A stretch of DNA of 64,000 nt from Rikenellaceae bacterium (GTDB lineage Bacteria > Bacteroidota > Bacteroidia > Bacteroidales > Rikenellaceae), in contig SUZC01000005.1 of NCBI GenBank assembly GCA_015060165.1, positions 1-64,000 on the forward strand, in the 5' to 3' direction. Position numbers and translations under genes: made by a program. The notes beneath the pieces were generated by a model. That model saw only the letters and a list, made by a program, of their open reading frames with translations. It had not been told where the DNA came from and searched no databases. Positions 1-8,803 of this stretch are shown piece after piece; position 1 is the stretch's first letter; each line of letters begins with the position of its first letter.

Positions 1-30
1 GGTAAGCGATTGGCTATATCGGTGAATAAA

Positions 31-73
31 AATATAAAGAGTATCAATCCGGAAGATTGATACTCTTTATATT
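31..73. terminator. Bidirectional hairpin terminator after the sulfatase gene
   Basis: A perfect 19-bp inverted repeat (31-49 pairs with 55-73) has a 5-base loop and A/T-rich flanks on both sides. It lies just beyond the 3' end of the minus-strand sulfatase gene and could also stop transcription arriving from the left. Confidence 0.75.
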
Positions 74-95
74 TTAAATATTCTATCTTACTATC

Positions 96-1610
96 TTATA
101 ATTTAGGCATTGTCACCTTGAAATGGGGGCTTTCAATGTGTTGCGAGTGGGCAATCTCGACCAATTCGCGTACTATGTCGGGGTGCTTGGCTGCAATATC
201 GTTATCCTCGTGTAAGTCATTCGACAGGTCGTATAGGTGTGGTACTCCGCGTTTTGAAATCATCTTCCAGTTACCCTTTCTTACAGCTACCTGATCAGTC
301 TCCTCAAACTCCCAATACAGGAATTCGTGCTGGTGTTGTCCTCTGCGGCCAAGCAGTGTGCGTGCAAACGATACACCGTCGAAGTGGTCAACCTGCTTAT
401 GCTTCGAAGCATAGCGTTTGTTGTATCGCTTATCGCCTATAAGCTCGCAAAGCGTAGGCATCACATCGTAGAATGCCAATTGATGGTCGTTATCTACACC
501 GGCCTCTACCTTGCCGGGCCACCATGCAATAAATGGGACTCTGATTCCTCCCTCATGGGTCTGTCGTTTTGTGCCACGTAGCGGGACGTTTTGTCCGAAG
601 AATTGCGGGTCGGCACCACCTTCCTGATGAGGACCGTTGTCGCTGGTGAAAATCACAAGTGTATTCTTATCTAGGCCTTTACGTTTCAATAGGTCTAAAA
701 TCTCACCTACATACAAATCTAGCCTCGATACCATAGCTGCAAATTGCGCGTGAGCACGATACGAAGAGTTGTATCGGGAACCTCGTGCAATCCAATCCTT
801 ATCTTCGGGGAATTGCGATATATAGTATTGGAGGATTGAGTCGTTGGGTTGAACCAATTCAGCGTGGGGTAGGGTGTAGGTAAATATGCCAAAGAATGGC
901 TGCTCATCGTTCTGTTTGTCGAGCCAACTCATAGCCTCGCGATGAATCATCTCGGCCGAGTATTGCTTGCGATTGTAGTATTCCTCGCCACTTTGTGGAT
1001 GGAGAATGTTCTGCTGCAATGTATCTCGTATAACCTCCTTATCGCCTTTGCTACGGCTGTATCGGTTTAAAAAGTTTGGGTAGTAGAGGTGGGCCTGAAA
1101 TTGACATATATAACCATAGAACTCATCTATGCCTCGCTTGTCCGGAGTAGAATGAGAGCCTTCATAGCCACCAGCCCATTTACCAAACATCGCTGTTGTG
1201 TAGCCGTTGCGTTTCATTATCTCAGGCAGGATGATATGGTCGGGATCGTATGGATGCTGCCCTACGCGGGAGAACTCATTGTTTTGTCCATATTTTACCA
1301 TTGGCACACCACGCCAATACTCCTTATTGCCTCTTACTTCTGTGTGGCCTGTATGTTGGCCTGTCATAAATGATGCTCTCGATGGTGCGCTCACAGGGCT
1401 GCCTGCATAGGCTTGTGTGAATCGCATACCTTCGCGAGCCATCTGATCGAGGTGTGGAGTGCGTATGAATTGCTGCCCGTAACAACCCACATCACCCCAG
1501 CCCAGGTCGTCACACATAATGTAGATTACGTTGGGCTTCTCTGCGGCTGTTGCTAATAGGGTGTTGAGTAGTGGAACGACCACACCTGTTGCAAAATATC
1601 TCTTTTTCAT
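96..1610 (-). CDS. Secreted sulfatase, serine type (S1 family)
   Basis: This 504-residue protein belongs to the formylglycine-dependent sulfatases, which hydrolyse sulfate esters. A short hydrophobic N-terminus (about residues 8-22, ending near TAA) looks like a signal peptide. The metal-binding DD pair follows at residues 34-35. The modification motif is S74-A-P-S-R78, so the residue to be converted to formylglycine is a serine; this needs the radical-SAM maturase anSME rather than the FGE enzyme. TSDNGPH near residue 325 is a second conserved metal-site region. It is the last gene of a minus-strand group beginning near 4858. The substrate cannot be read from the sequence. The nearby fucosidase and rhamnosidases make a host or plant glycan sulfate plausible, but that is inference. 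Confidence 0.9.
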   Translation of the reverse strand: MKKRYFATGVVVPLLNTLLATAAEKPNVIYIMCDDLGWGDVGCYGQQFIRTPHLDQMAREGMRFTQAYAGSPVSAPSRASFMTGQHTGHTEVRGNKEYWRGVPMVKYGQNNEFSRVGQHPYDPDHIILPEIMKRNGYTTAMFGKWAGGYEGSHSTPDKRGIDEFYGYICQFQAHLYYPNFLNRYSRSKGDKEVIRDTLQQNILHPQSGEEYYNRKQYSAEMIHREAMSWLDKQNDEQPFFGIFTYTLPHAELVQPNDSILQYYISQFPEDKDWIARGSRYNSSYRAHAQFAAMVSRLDLYVGEILDLLKRKGLDKNTLVIFTSDNGPHQEGGADPQFFGQNVPLRGTKRQTHEGGIRVPFIAWWPGKVEAGVDNDHQLAFYDVMPTLCELIGDKRYNKRYASKHKQVDHFDGVSFARTLLGRRGQHQHEFLYWEFEETDQVAVRKGNWKMISKRGVPHLYDLSNDLHEDNDIAAKHPDIVRELVEIAHSQHIESPHFKVTMPKL

Positions 1611-1673
1611 TGCAATACGGGTTTTGTGTGGGTGTACTTAATAGTGGTGGTTATGGCACACGTGTAATATAAG

Positions 1674-2219
1674 CTAATATAATTCTATATATTCGTAGCT
1701 ATTACCTACAGCTTCTAGGTATCGAGCAAACATCTGTTGAGAAATTACCACAGTTGCGGTGTTGTCATTGGGATGGAAACTCAGCGATGGGTAGTTCTGT
1801 AGATTGGCATCGAGGAACAGATGAACGTGATTTTGCTCATCGTTAATCAACCCAAATGGCGACACCGAACCAGGCTTTAATCCGAGGTATCGCTCCATTC
1901 GTGCCTCCGAAGCAAACGACAATTTGCCTTGGCGCAATCGCTGCTCCAAATCGTGGATTGCCATCGAACGTTCGCTATCGAATACTACCAGATAATGGCG
2001 GTTGCCTTTATGGTTGCGGAAGAATAGATTCTTGCAGTGCTTCGAGCCGTCGGCGTGCCAATATTGGCGTGCAATCTCTATGGTTGGAGCCTCGGGGTGG
2101 TCGTAGGTTGAATATTCAATATCGTGTGCCGCAAGGAAATCAAATACCTTTGCTCGGCGCTCGGCAAGCTCCGCTGAGTGCTGGTCAGACATGATTGCCT
2201 GATTTGTCGTGGTCTCCAT
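1674..2219 (-). CDS. YbaK/ProX-type aminoacyl-tRNA deacylase
   Basis: The protein matches the YbaK/EbsC superfamily: compact cytoplasmic enzymes that hydrolyse mischarged aminoacyl-tRNA, in the Bacteroidales form usually Ala-tRNAPro. Visible family features are the conserved K near HCKNLFFRN, the strand RHYLVVFD, and the LKPGSVSPFGL segment followed by the HLFLDANL strand. I place the start at the ATG at 2217-2219, giving 181 residues. A longer reading from 2273 would overlap kdsC and add an unrelated N-terminus, whereas the chosen start lies 8 bp after the kdsC stop. It is part of a tight minus-strand cluster. Family assignment is firm; the exact editing specificity is inferred. Confidence 0.85.
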   Translation of the reverse strand: METTTNQAIMSDQHSAELAERRAKVFDFLAAHDIEYSTYDHPEAPTIEIARQYWHADGSKHCKNLFFRNHKGNRHYLVVFDSERSMAIHDLEQRLRQGKLSFASEARMERYLGLKPGSVSPFGLINDEQNHVHLFLDANLQNYPSLSFHPNDNTATVVISQQMFARYLEAVGNSYEYIELY

Positions 2220-2227
2220 ATTATGCT

Positions 2228-2767
2228 CTATTTCGATGCAATACCTAAAACTCCTTGACGGTCCTTTGCCCACTCATCCTGTGCGCGTAGAGTCTGCTCT
2301 ACAATATCACGTACGGCACCTTTGCCACCTCCAAACTCCGAAATGTAGCGTGAAGCCTCTATTACCTCCGAGCAAGCATCGGCGGGGCATACGGGTATAC
2401 CGACCATCTGCATACACTCCAAATCGGGGATATCGTCGCCCATATATATAGTATAGGTCGGATCTAGGTTGTAGTCTGCAAAAAACTCCTTCATTGCGGA
2501 GATTTTGTCCATACAATTCAGATACATACGAGTTACACCCAATCGCTCCAGACGTGAACGTAGCAGATTGCCGTGACCACCCGATATGACACAAACTTTG
2601 TAGCCTCGTCTTACGGCATAGGCAATTGCGTATCCATCTTTGGCATTATATTTACGTATGAAATCCGAGCCGTCGCCAATGGGCATAATGCCACCGTCGG
2701 TCATCACACCGTCGACATCGAATATAAAAGCCTTTACCTTTACAATGTCTTCTTTGAAGTTTCCCAT
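2228..2767 (-). CDS. kdsC: KdsC-type HAD phosphatase (KDO-8-phosphate phosphatase)
   Basis: This 179-residue protein has the length and motifs of the KdsC class of HAD phosphatases, which release phosphate from 3-deoxy-D-manno-octulosonate 8-phosphate in LPS inner-core synthesis. HAD motif I is F-D17-V-D19-G-V at the N-terminus. The SGG segment near residue 79 fits motif II, and MGDDIPDLECM fits motif III, with the two acidic residues that bind magnesium. There is no cap domain, as in KdsC tetramers. The start overlaps the end of the upstream DUF2520 gene by 28 bp, so the two are probably co-translated. A related nonulosonate phosphatase is possible, but no NeuA-like cytidylyltransferase domain is present. 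Confidence 0.88.
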   Translation of the reverse strand: MGNFKEDIVKVKAFIFDVDGVMTDGGIMPIGDGSDFIRKYNAKDGYAIAYAVRRGYKVCVISGGHGNLLRSRLERLGVTRMYLNCMDKISAMKEFFADYNLDPTYTIYMGDDIPDLECMQMVGIPVCPADACSEVIEASRYISEFGGGKGAVRDIVEQTLRAQDEWAKDRQGVLGIASK

Positions 2768-3537
2768 ATATATTCTGTAAGTAATTTATAAATCATCTGT
2801 TTACGCTCGTTGGCTGAGAGCATTTGCTGGTGTCGTTGGCTTACCGCTACATCGCCTCTCACTGCCGGCCCTGTCTGAACCATTGCCGGATGGGTCGAAT
2901 CAATTGCTTTGCGAGCGGTCTCCTCGATTAATGGTCGAAGTACATCGAATGGCAGTCCTTGGCGTTCCATCAAATGGTCTGCAGCCATTGCGTAGAGTGC
3001 ATTCACGAAGTTGCAGGCCAACACTCCTGTAAGATGAATATCTCTGCGGCACTCTGAAGTGGCGTGCCATACGCGTTGGCTAAGCTTCCGAGCGAGTTGC
3101 TCTATTTGGGCCGTGGTTTCTGGGTCGCTACCCTCAACGAAGAGTGGAATCTGACTGAAATCAACTCTGCGGCCCTTGGTAAATGTTTGGAATGGGTAGA
3201 GTACTCCGCATTGTTGGCCACCAAGTGCCTCCATCCCGATACTTCCGGCAGTATGTACTACTATGGACTCTGCCTTGCGGCGGAGTGAGTGGGCGACTTG
3301 CTCGACTGCACTATCACTAACGGCAATGATGTATATGTCGGCATCGGCAGCTTCCTCTAAATCATTGCAAATCTCGCAGTCTACTATTTCGGCAATCTGC
3401 TCTGTGCGTTGACGGTTGCGTGCAACAACTTGTCGCAGATTGAGCGTTGGACACTCCTTGCAAGCCAAAGCAATGGCTTCGGCTACATTGCCACTTCCGA
3501 TAACTATAATATCTTGCAAATTGTGATTTGCGCTCAT
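2740..3537 (-). CDS. Rossmann-like and DUF2520 domain protein
   Basis: This 265-residue protein starts with a nucleotide-binding Rossmann fold (IVIGSGNVAEA, about residues 10-20). A helical C-terminal domain of the DUF2520 type follows (from about residue 135, including HLTGVLACNFVNALYAMA). It resembles F420/NADP-dependent oxidoreductases and ketopantoate reductase in layout, but its substrate is not established for this family. The gene sits between the YihY-like gene (10-bp gap) and kdsC (28-bp overlap), so it is probably in one transcript with both. Pairing with kdsC is common in Bacteroidetes in my recollection, but it does not define a function. Confidence 0.8.
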   Translation of the reverse strand: MSANHNLQDIIVIGSGNVAEAIALACKECPTLNLRQVVARNRQRTEQIAEIVDCEICNDLEEAADADIYIIAVSDSAVEQVAHSLRRKAESIVVHTAGSIGMEALGGQQCGVLYPFQTFTKGRRVDFSQIPLFVEGSDPETTAQIEQLARKLSQRVWHATSECRRDIHLTGVLACNFVNALYAMAADHLMERQGLPFDVLRPLIEETARKAIDSTHPAMVQTGPAVRGDVAVSQRHQQMLSANERKQMIYKLLTEYIWETSKKTL

Positions 3538-3547
3538 TTTGTATCTG

Positions 3548-4858
3548 CTATATAAGTTCTGTAATAAGTTTGTTCAGATCACTTGAATCAATCATCTCTT
3601 TGAGTTGGTCCACTACTGTGCTGCACTTTGTTACCTCTGCTGCCTGACCTAAATCGAGATTCTGCTCGGCGTAACCCTGGTTGTCTACTGCTTGCAAAAT
3701 ATCATACACTCGAAGAGTTGTGATATCGCGGGCAGGAGCATATGCAACGTCGTATTCTTGGCCTTGACGTTGTACTTGATTGAGCATAGTGGCTGCGACC
3801 AATGTGTGGAGAGAGCTACTTACTATACGAGCCGGAAGATTAAGCTCAGTACGAATCTGGTCGGCGTCTATTGCTCCTTTGCCATCGCGAAATGCTCGAG
3901 CTACAATAACCATTATTGCAACCATAACCTTGCGACGCGAGTCGTAGCTGATAGTCAGCGATTCACGCTCCTCGTCGAAACGTTTTTCGTTTTGGAATGT
4001 GAACGAGAGTTCGGCGCCAAGCAGTAGTATACTCCACGATACCTGTACCCACATCAGGAAGAGTGGCAGGGCTGCAAAGCTGCCGTAGATGGCGTTGTAG
4101 GACGTCATCCACATCTGCAACGATACGTACATCCATTGGAATATAATAAATACCGTACCGGCTATAATACCCGATTTAATTCCAGATGAGTAGCGAACCT
4201 TGGTGTTGGGTAGAACAATGTAGATAATTGAGAACATCATCCAAGCCAGCATCATAGAGATAATTTTCGATGCGAATCGCACCCAAAATGTGTCACCCAC
4301 ATCAAGCCAATCTCGCAGATAGCCACTCATCGATGTAGCTACAATCCACAACAAAGGAGCAATTACCACCACAGCAATGTAGTCGCTATATTTGCGAATC
4401 AAACTACGCGTATTGTTTACTTCCCAGATGTTGTTGAAGGCATCCTCAATAGAACTGAATACACTCACCACCGACCAGAATAGGGCGGCTAAACTGAATG
4501 CTGCTACCCAGCCGCCTTGAGTGCGGGCAAGGGTCTTTTGGGCGAACTCCACCACATAGTCGACAATATCGGGAATCTGCGGAAATATCGAGTATAGGTT
4601 CTGGACAAGTCCATCGGCCAGGCCAAATCCCTTCACAATAGCAAAGACCAATGCCACTACGGGGACAATTGATACCAGTGTGTAGTAGGTAAGTGCCGCA
4701 CTGCGTACCATTGTGCCGTGTTGCATCAATCCTCGGAGCATATATAGCAGAAGTTTTGCCGGACGAGCCAACAACCAAGTCAACATACGAAACATAGCGC
4801 TTCGGCCTTGTCGCTCCTCTTCGAGGTTATCCAGATATGTAACCCAATTTTTAAACAT
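3548..4858 (-). CDS. YihY/BrkB family inner-membrane protein
   Basis: The 436-residue product has about six membrane segments in its first 290 residues, including the family-typical run AALTYYTLVSIVPVVALVFA, the PQIPDIVDYVVEFAQ loop and ALFWSVVSVFSSIEDAFNNIW. These identify the YihY/virulence-factor-BrkB family (once called RNase BN), whose transport role is still unclear. Residues from about 300 to the end form a soluble extension with a winged-helix-like look (GAIDADQIRTELNLPARIVSSSLHTLV), typical of the long versions in Bacteroidetes. It appears to be the first gene of the minus-strand group running down to the sulfatase. A 106-bp gap separates it from the GH95 gene upstream. Confidence 0.85.
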   Translation of the reverse strand: MFKNWVTYLDNLEEERQGRSAMFRMLTWLLARPAKLLLYMLRGLMQHGTMVRSAALTYYTLVSIVPVVALVFAIVKGFGLADGLVQNLYSIFPQIPDIVDYVVEFAQKTLARTQGGWVAAFSLAALFWSVVSVFSSIEDAFNNIWEVNNTRSLIRKYSDYIAVVVIAPLLWIVATSMSGYLRDWLDVGDTFWVRFASKIISMMLAWMMFSIIYIVLPNTKVRYSSGIKSGIIAGTVFIIFQWMYVSLQMWMTSYNAIYGSFAALPLFLMWVQVSWSILLLGAELSFTFQNEKRFDEERESLTISYDSRRKVMVAIMVIVARAFRDGKGAIDADQIRTELNLPARIVSSSLHTLVAATMLNQVQRQGQEYDVAYAPARDITTLRVYDILQAVDNQGYAEQNLDLGQAAEVTKCSTVVDQLKEMIDSSDLNKLITELI

Positions 4859-4964
4859 AGTATAATAGGGTATAGTTAATGTTATTGGTTTGTAGGTGCG
4901 ATAGTTGTATCGAGCAACTATTATGCGAAATTAGCTAAATATGTCGATTAATCAAAGTCGACTA

Positions 4965-7421
4965 TTAAAATTCTATTACAATCTTGCTACCCTTGCGTGA
5001 TGCGATTTTCCATCGCGAAGAGTCTAAAGCTTCGGGCCTTACAGGTTTGCCATTTACACTTATCCTTGCTTTGTCTATCGAGGGGTAGCGTACGACACAT
5101 TCGCTGCCTTGATTGTTGGCAATCTCTATGCGAGATGCTTTTCCTTTGGCCCATTTGATACCTACAGTGAAGTCTCCTATGGCTTTAAGTCCCTTGATCT
5201 CGCCCTCCGACCATACCTCAGGCAATGCTGGCAGAATATGAAGACAATCGCTGTGGCTCTGCAACAACATCTCGGCTATGCCGGCTGTAGCTCCGAAGTT
5301 ACCGTCAATCTGGAATGGGGCATGCGAGTCATAGAGATTATAATAGACTCCTCCACCTGCTACTGAGTGGTGGCGCAGGGCAAGTTCCAAAATATTGTGG
5401 GCGTGGTCGCCGTCCAGTGCACGTGCCCATAGATTTATTTTCCATCCCATCGACCAGCCAGTCGAGGCGTCACCACGCATTCGCAGAGTGTTGACCATTG
5501 GCTCGAAGTATTCAGATTCGGAGTTTATCTGATTGAATGGGTATAGACACATTGCGTGTGATATGTGGCGATGGTAACGTTGTCCCACTTTATAGGGTGA
5601 ATATTTCCATTCGCGAAGTAGTTTGTCCCCGACTTTTATACCTCCGATACTCTCTCCCCACGCACCATCATAGGTCTCTATGGCCAATCCTCGATCCATC
5701 TTTTGGAATCGATCACGAATAAGTTCTAACTCTTTCGGGTCAATACCGCATCGCTTCACTGAAAGTATATCAACAGCTTTGAGTGTATTGTCGAACAACT
5801 CCCATACCAATTGCTGGGCATGAGGCATTCCATCCTCCACTGGGCCGTGTTCGGGCGAGTACTCCTTAGGGCATACGTATGTACCGTCCTTAGGATCGAG
5901 AATCATCCTATCAAGCCAATATTGAGTAGCACTAAGCATTGCGGGGAACGCCTTCTCGAGGAATTTCTTGTCGAGAGTGTAGCGGTAGTGTTGCCATAAG
6001 TGTGTACAGTACCATGCATTTGCAATCACATATTCGTGCATAAATCCTCCTACGCCACCAAAAATATTATTCTCGGTGTAGCAAGTCCAACCTCGCTCCT
6101 GTCCCGAATCCTTGGCATATCGTTTCCATGCAGAGTGATTGGTGGCCATATTGGTGATGTAGTTCAAGAACGGCATATGCAACTCGCTCAGATTGGTGGA
6201 CTCTACGGGCCAATAGTTCATCTGAACGTTTATATTAGCGTGTATGTCGCAATTCCACGCAGGTTTGGACTTGTTGTTCCATATACCTTGCAGGTTACTA
6301 GGCAAGTCTACACCTCGCGAAGAGCTGATTGCAAGATAGCGTCCATAGGCAAAATACAACTCCTCGAGCATCAACACCTCAGGCTCGCTACCCGTTATGC
6401 GCTTGGCATAGTTGCGGATAAGCTCGTCGGTAGGCATCGTATTGCGGGAGTTTAGCGAAAAAGTAGTTCGGTTGAATAACTGCTTATAATCTTTCACATG
6501 GGCCGAATAGAGGGCATCCCAACCTTTTTTTGCTGCTGCGTTTACTCGTTTAGCGATCGTTGTGGGGAGTTTATTTGTTTCGGATGTGAAATTCTCTGCG
6601 TAGGCATCAAAATCGGTGCCACCACCCAGTATGAGCAAACACTCATCGGCCTGGCGAACGATAATGCTCTTGCCATCGCACTCTGTTGTGCCGCCCTTAG
6701 CAACTACTCGCAAGCGTGCATTGTAGCTAACGGTTTGCAATTTGCCAGAGAATGTGGCCTCGTTGCCTACGTATTGCGTCTTGCCTTTGTCGCCAGCTAC
6801 ACCCGATGCCATAGTAATGCGTAGTGACAACTTGCCATCGCCCGATGCCGTGTATCGCGCAGCAATCACGCGATCGGGATTCGATGCTATATATTCGCGC
6901 TGATACTCAGCTTTTGAATCAGCGGTTGTGTAACCAACACGTGCTGTGGCAGTCGTAATATCAAGCTCGCGGTGATAGTTGCATACAGCCTTTTGTTTAT
7001 CGAATGCAAATTCCGGCGATAGATTTTCAACATATATTGAACCGAAATTTTCGTAATGCCCGTAATCGTCATATCCTTTGTTATCGAATTGAGTGCCACT
7101 CCACAAACTCTTCTCATTGAACTGAATCTCATCGACTTTTACACCTCCGAATATCGAGGCTCCGAATTCTCCATTACCGATGGGTATAGAATACTCCATC
7201 CATTGGTCGCGAACCTGAGCTGTGGTGGCAGGCTGGGTATACCACAATGTGAGTCTCTCTGATGGCTGGAACGAGGTGCTGCCTATCACGCAATACTCTT
7301 TGTTGGAGCTGTGTGCCTGTGTGGTATTTTGGGCTGCCAGATGATATTTGTTGGCAAATAATATAGTGGCAAACGCAAGAATATACGTTGCTCGGCGGAT
7401 TGTTGTGTGTAAGTGTTGCAT
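4965..7421 (-). CDS. GH95 alpha-L-fucosidase
   Basis: The 818-residue protein has an N-terminal signal-like segment (to about residue 31) and the full length of glycoside hydrolase family 95, which removes alpha-1,2-linked L-fucose (some members act on L-galactose). N-terminal beta-domain: LTLWYTQPATTAQVRDQWMEYSIPIGNGEFGA. The catalytic (alpha/alpha)6 barrel carries the family motifs INVQMNYWPVESTNLSELH, SPEHGPVEDG, HRHISHAMCLYPFNQI, STGWSMGWKINLWARALDGD and FQIDGNFGATAGIAEML. These cover the acidic and Asn residues used in the inverting mechanism. It probably acts in the periplasm or on the surface on mucin, milk or plant fucosides. There is no SusC/D pair nearby. A 145-bp gap with a terminator separates it from the NamZ-like gene. 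Confidence 0.92.
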   Translation of the reverse strand: MQHLHTTIRRATYILAFATILFANKYHLAAQNTTQAHSSNKEYCVIGSTSFQPSERLTLWYTQPATTAQVRDQWMEYSIPIGNGEFGASIFGGVKVDEIQFNEKSLWSGTQFDNKGYDDYGHYENFGSIYVENLSPEFAFDKQKAVCNYHRELDITTATARVGYTTADSKAEYQREYIASNPDRVIAARYTASGDGKLSLRITMASGVAGDKGKTQYVGNEATFSGKLQTVSYNARLRVVAKGGTTECDGKSIIVRQADECLLILGGGTDFDAYAENFTSETNKLPTTIAKRVNAAAKKGWDALYSAHVKDYKQLFNRTTFSLNSRNTMPTDELIRNYAKRITGSEPEVLMLEELYFAYGRYLAISSSRGVDLPSNLQGIWNNKSKPAWNCDIHANINVQMNYWPVESTNLSELHMPFLNYITNMATNHSAWKRYAKDSGQERGWTCYTENNIFGGVGGFMHEYVIANAWYCTHLWQHYRYTLDKKFLEKAFPAMLSATQYWLDRMILDPKDGTYVCPKEYSPEHGPVEDGMPHAQQLVWELFDNTLKAVDILSVKRCGIDPKELELIRDRFQKMDRGLAIETYDGAWGESIGGIKVGDKLLREWKYSPYKVGQRYHRHISHAMCLYPFNQINSESEYFEPMVNTLRMRGDASTGWSMGWKINLWARALDGDHAHNILELALRHHSVAGGGVYYNLYDSHAPFQIDGNFGATAGIAEMLLQSHSDCLHILPALPEVWSEGEIKGLKAIGDFTVGIKWAKGKASRIEIANNQGSECVVRYPSIDKARISVNGKPVRPEALDSSRWKIASRKGSKIVIEF

Positions 7422-7474
7422 AACTTTTTATATAAATATAGGGTAAAGATAGCAAAATTTGAGTAGACGAAGAA

Positions 7475-7526
7475 ATAAAAAAGCAGCATTATGGGCGTTA
7501 ATAATATTATTTCCCCATAATGCTGC
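7475..7526 (-). terminator. Rho-independent terminator of the NamZ-like gene
   Basis: A perfect 13-bp stem (7483-7495 with 7514-7526) is followed on the minus strand by a T-rich run. It lies 40 bases past the stop codon of the DUF1343 gene and separates it from the GH95 gene. Confidence 0.8.
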
Positions 7527-7566
7527 AATATTTATGGCGATTGTTTAGCCTACCATCTGGCTGTTG

Positions 7567-8736
7567 TTACTCTTCGTAGAGGAGATACTTGCGACGCAAA
7601 ACCTTGAAATCTTCAACATCCTTCTGCCACATTTGGCGAATTTCGTCGGCCGACTTGCCCTCCATAATCATCTCCTTGATGTAGTCTACACCCGTAAGGA
7701 GTAAGAACATACGCTTGAAGAATTTCTCACCCATATTGAGGTTACGGTAAGCGTCGATTACATATGTCAAATCAAAGCCCTTGGCGATGACTTCCTCATC
7801 CGAAATACCACGCAAATCTACTCCCCAGCACTGCTGATCAAGAAGTGGAGGATTCTTTGCACCAGGAACCGAGCGGGGTGTGAATGTAAACTTGCTGCCC
7901 TTATAATCTGGGTGTCCATAACCCTCGAATGGGAAATCTGTGCCACGACCGAGCGAACAAACTGTACCTTCGAACAAGCAGGTCGATGGATATAGATAGA
8001 TAGAGTGCTGCGTTGGTAGATTGGGCGATGGTGCAATCGGAATCTCATAACGGGTTTGGTGGGTGTAGTTCTTGCAGGCAACAACCTCTACATCACACTT
8101 TGTGCTCCAGCCTTCACCCTGAGCCATCAGGGCAATCTCTCCCATTGTAAGGCCGTGAACAACAGGAATTGGCAGAGCTCCTACGCCCGACTTGTACTTT
8201 GCCATATCAAGAATCGGACCATCAACATACATTCCGTTGGGGTTGGGACGGTCGAGTACGATAACCTTGTTGCCATATTCGGCGCAGTTGTTGATCATCT
8301 TAATCATTGTCACGTAGTAGGTGTAGAAACGAAGACCTACATCCTGCATATCTACAATAAGTACATCAAACGACTTCATCTTCTCCTCCGAAGGTCGGCC
8401 CGATTTACCGTCGTACAATGACCAAATAGGTATTCCTGTCTTTTCGTCTACTGAACTCTTTACATGCTCACCGGCATCAGCGTTGCCGCGAAAACCGTGC
8501 TCGGGAGAGAATATTCCGACAACGTTAATCTTGTTCTCAACCAACATATCCACCAGATGTTGCTCCCCGACCATTGCTGTATGGTTGGCCAATAGAGCCA
8601 CGCGTTGTCCCTTCAATTTGGGGAGATACTCTTTTGTACGTTCAGCTCCAACCTGAACTGTCCCATTGTCGGCACAAGCTGTGAATGTGCCCACCGACAT
8701 CATTACAAAAAGTGATAGGATAAAAAATCTTTTCAT
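7567..8736 (-). CDS. namZ: NamZ-type exo-beta-N-acetylmuramidase (DUF1343, GH171)
   Basis: The 389-residue protein matches DUF1343, now known as the NamZ/GH171 exo-muramidases that cleave terminal MurNAc from peptidoglycan fragments. The N-terminus ends in F-T-A-C21, a lipobox-like signal, so it may be a lipoprotein. Family motifs run in order: ALLANHTA (48-54), SPEHGFRG (77-84, with E79 and H80), VDMQDVGLRFYTY, VLDRPNPNG, VVHGLTMGE and SLGRGTDFPFEGYG. The pairing with glycosidase genes suggests salvage of wall or glycan sugars. The gene lies 67 bp downstream of the GH78-like gene on the same strand and could share its transcript. The family call is strong; use on own or foreign peptidoglycan is unknown. 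Confidence 0.88.
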   Translation of the reverse strand: MKRFFILSLFVMMSVGTFTACADNGTVQVGAERTKEYLPKLKGQRVALLANHTAMVGEQHLVDMLVENKINVVGIFSPEHGFRGNADAGEHVKSSVDEKTGIPIWSLYDGKSGRPSEEKMKSFDVLIVDMQDVGLRFYTYYVTMIKMINNCAEYGNKVIVLDRPNPNGMYVDGPILDMAKYKSGVGALPIPVVHGLTMGEIALMAQGEGWSTKCDVEVVACKNYTHQTRYEIPIAPSPNLPTQHSIYLYPSTCLFEGTVCSLGRGTDFPFEGYGHPDYKGSKFTFTPRSVPGAKNPPLLDQQCWGVDLRGISDEEVIAKGFDLTYVIDAYRNLNMGEKFFKRMFLLLTGVDYIKEMIMEGKSADEIRQMWQKDVEDFKVLRRKYLLYEE

Positions 8737-8803
8737 TGTCTAAATTTTATGCAGTTTTAAATATTTTTTTCGTCGAGATACTATGTGATCCTCGTAGTCG
8801 AGA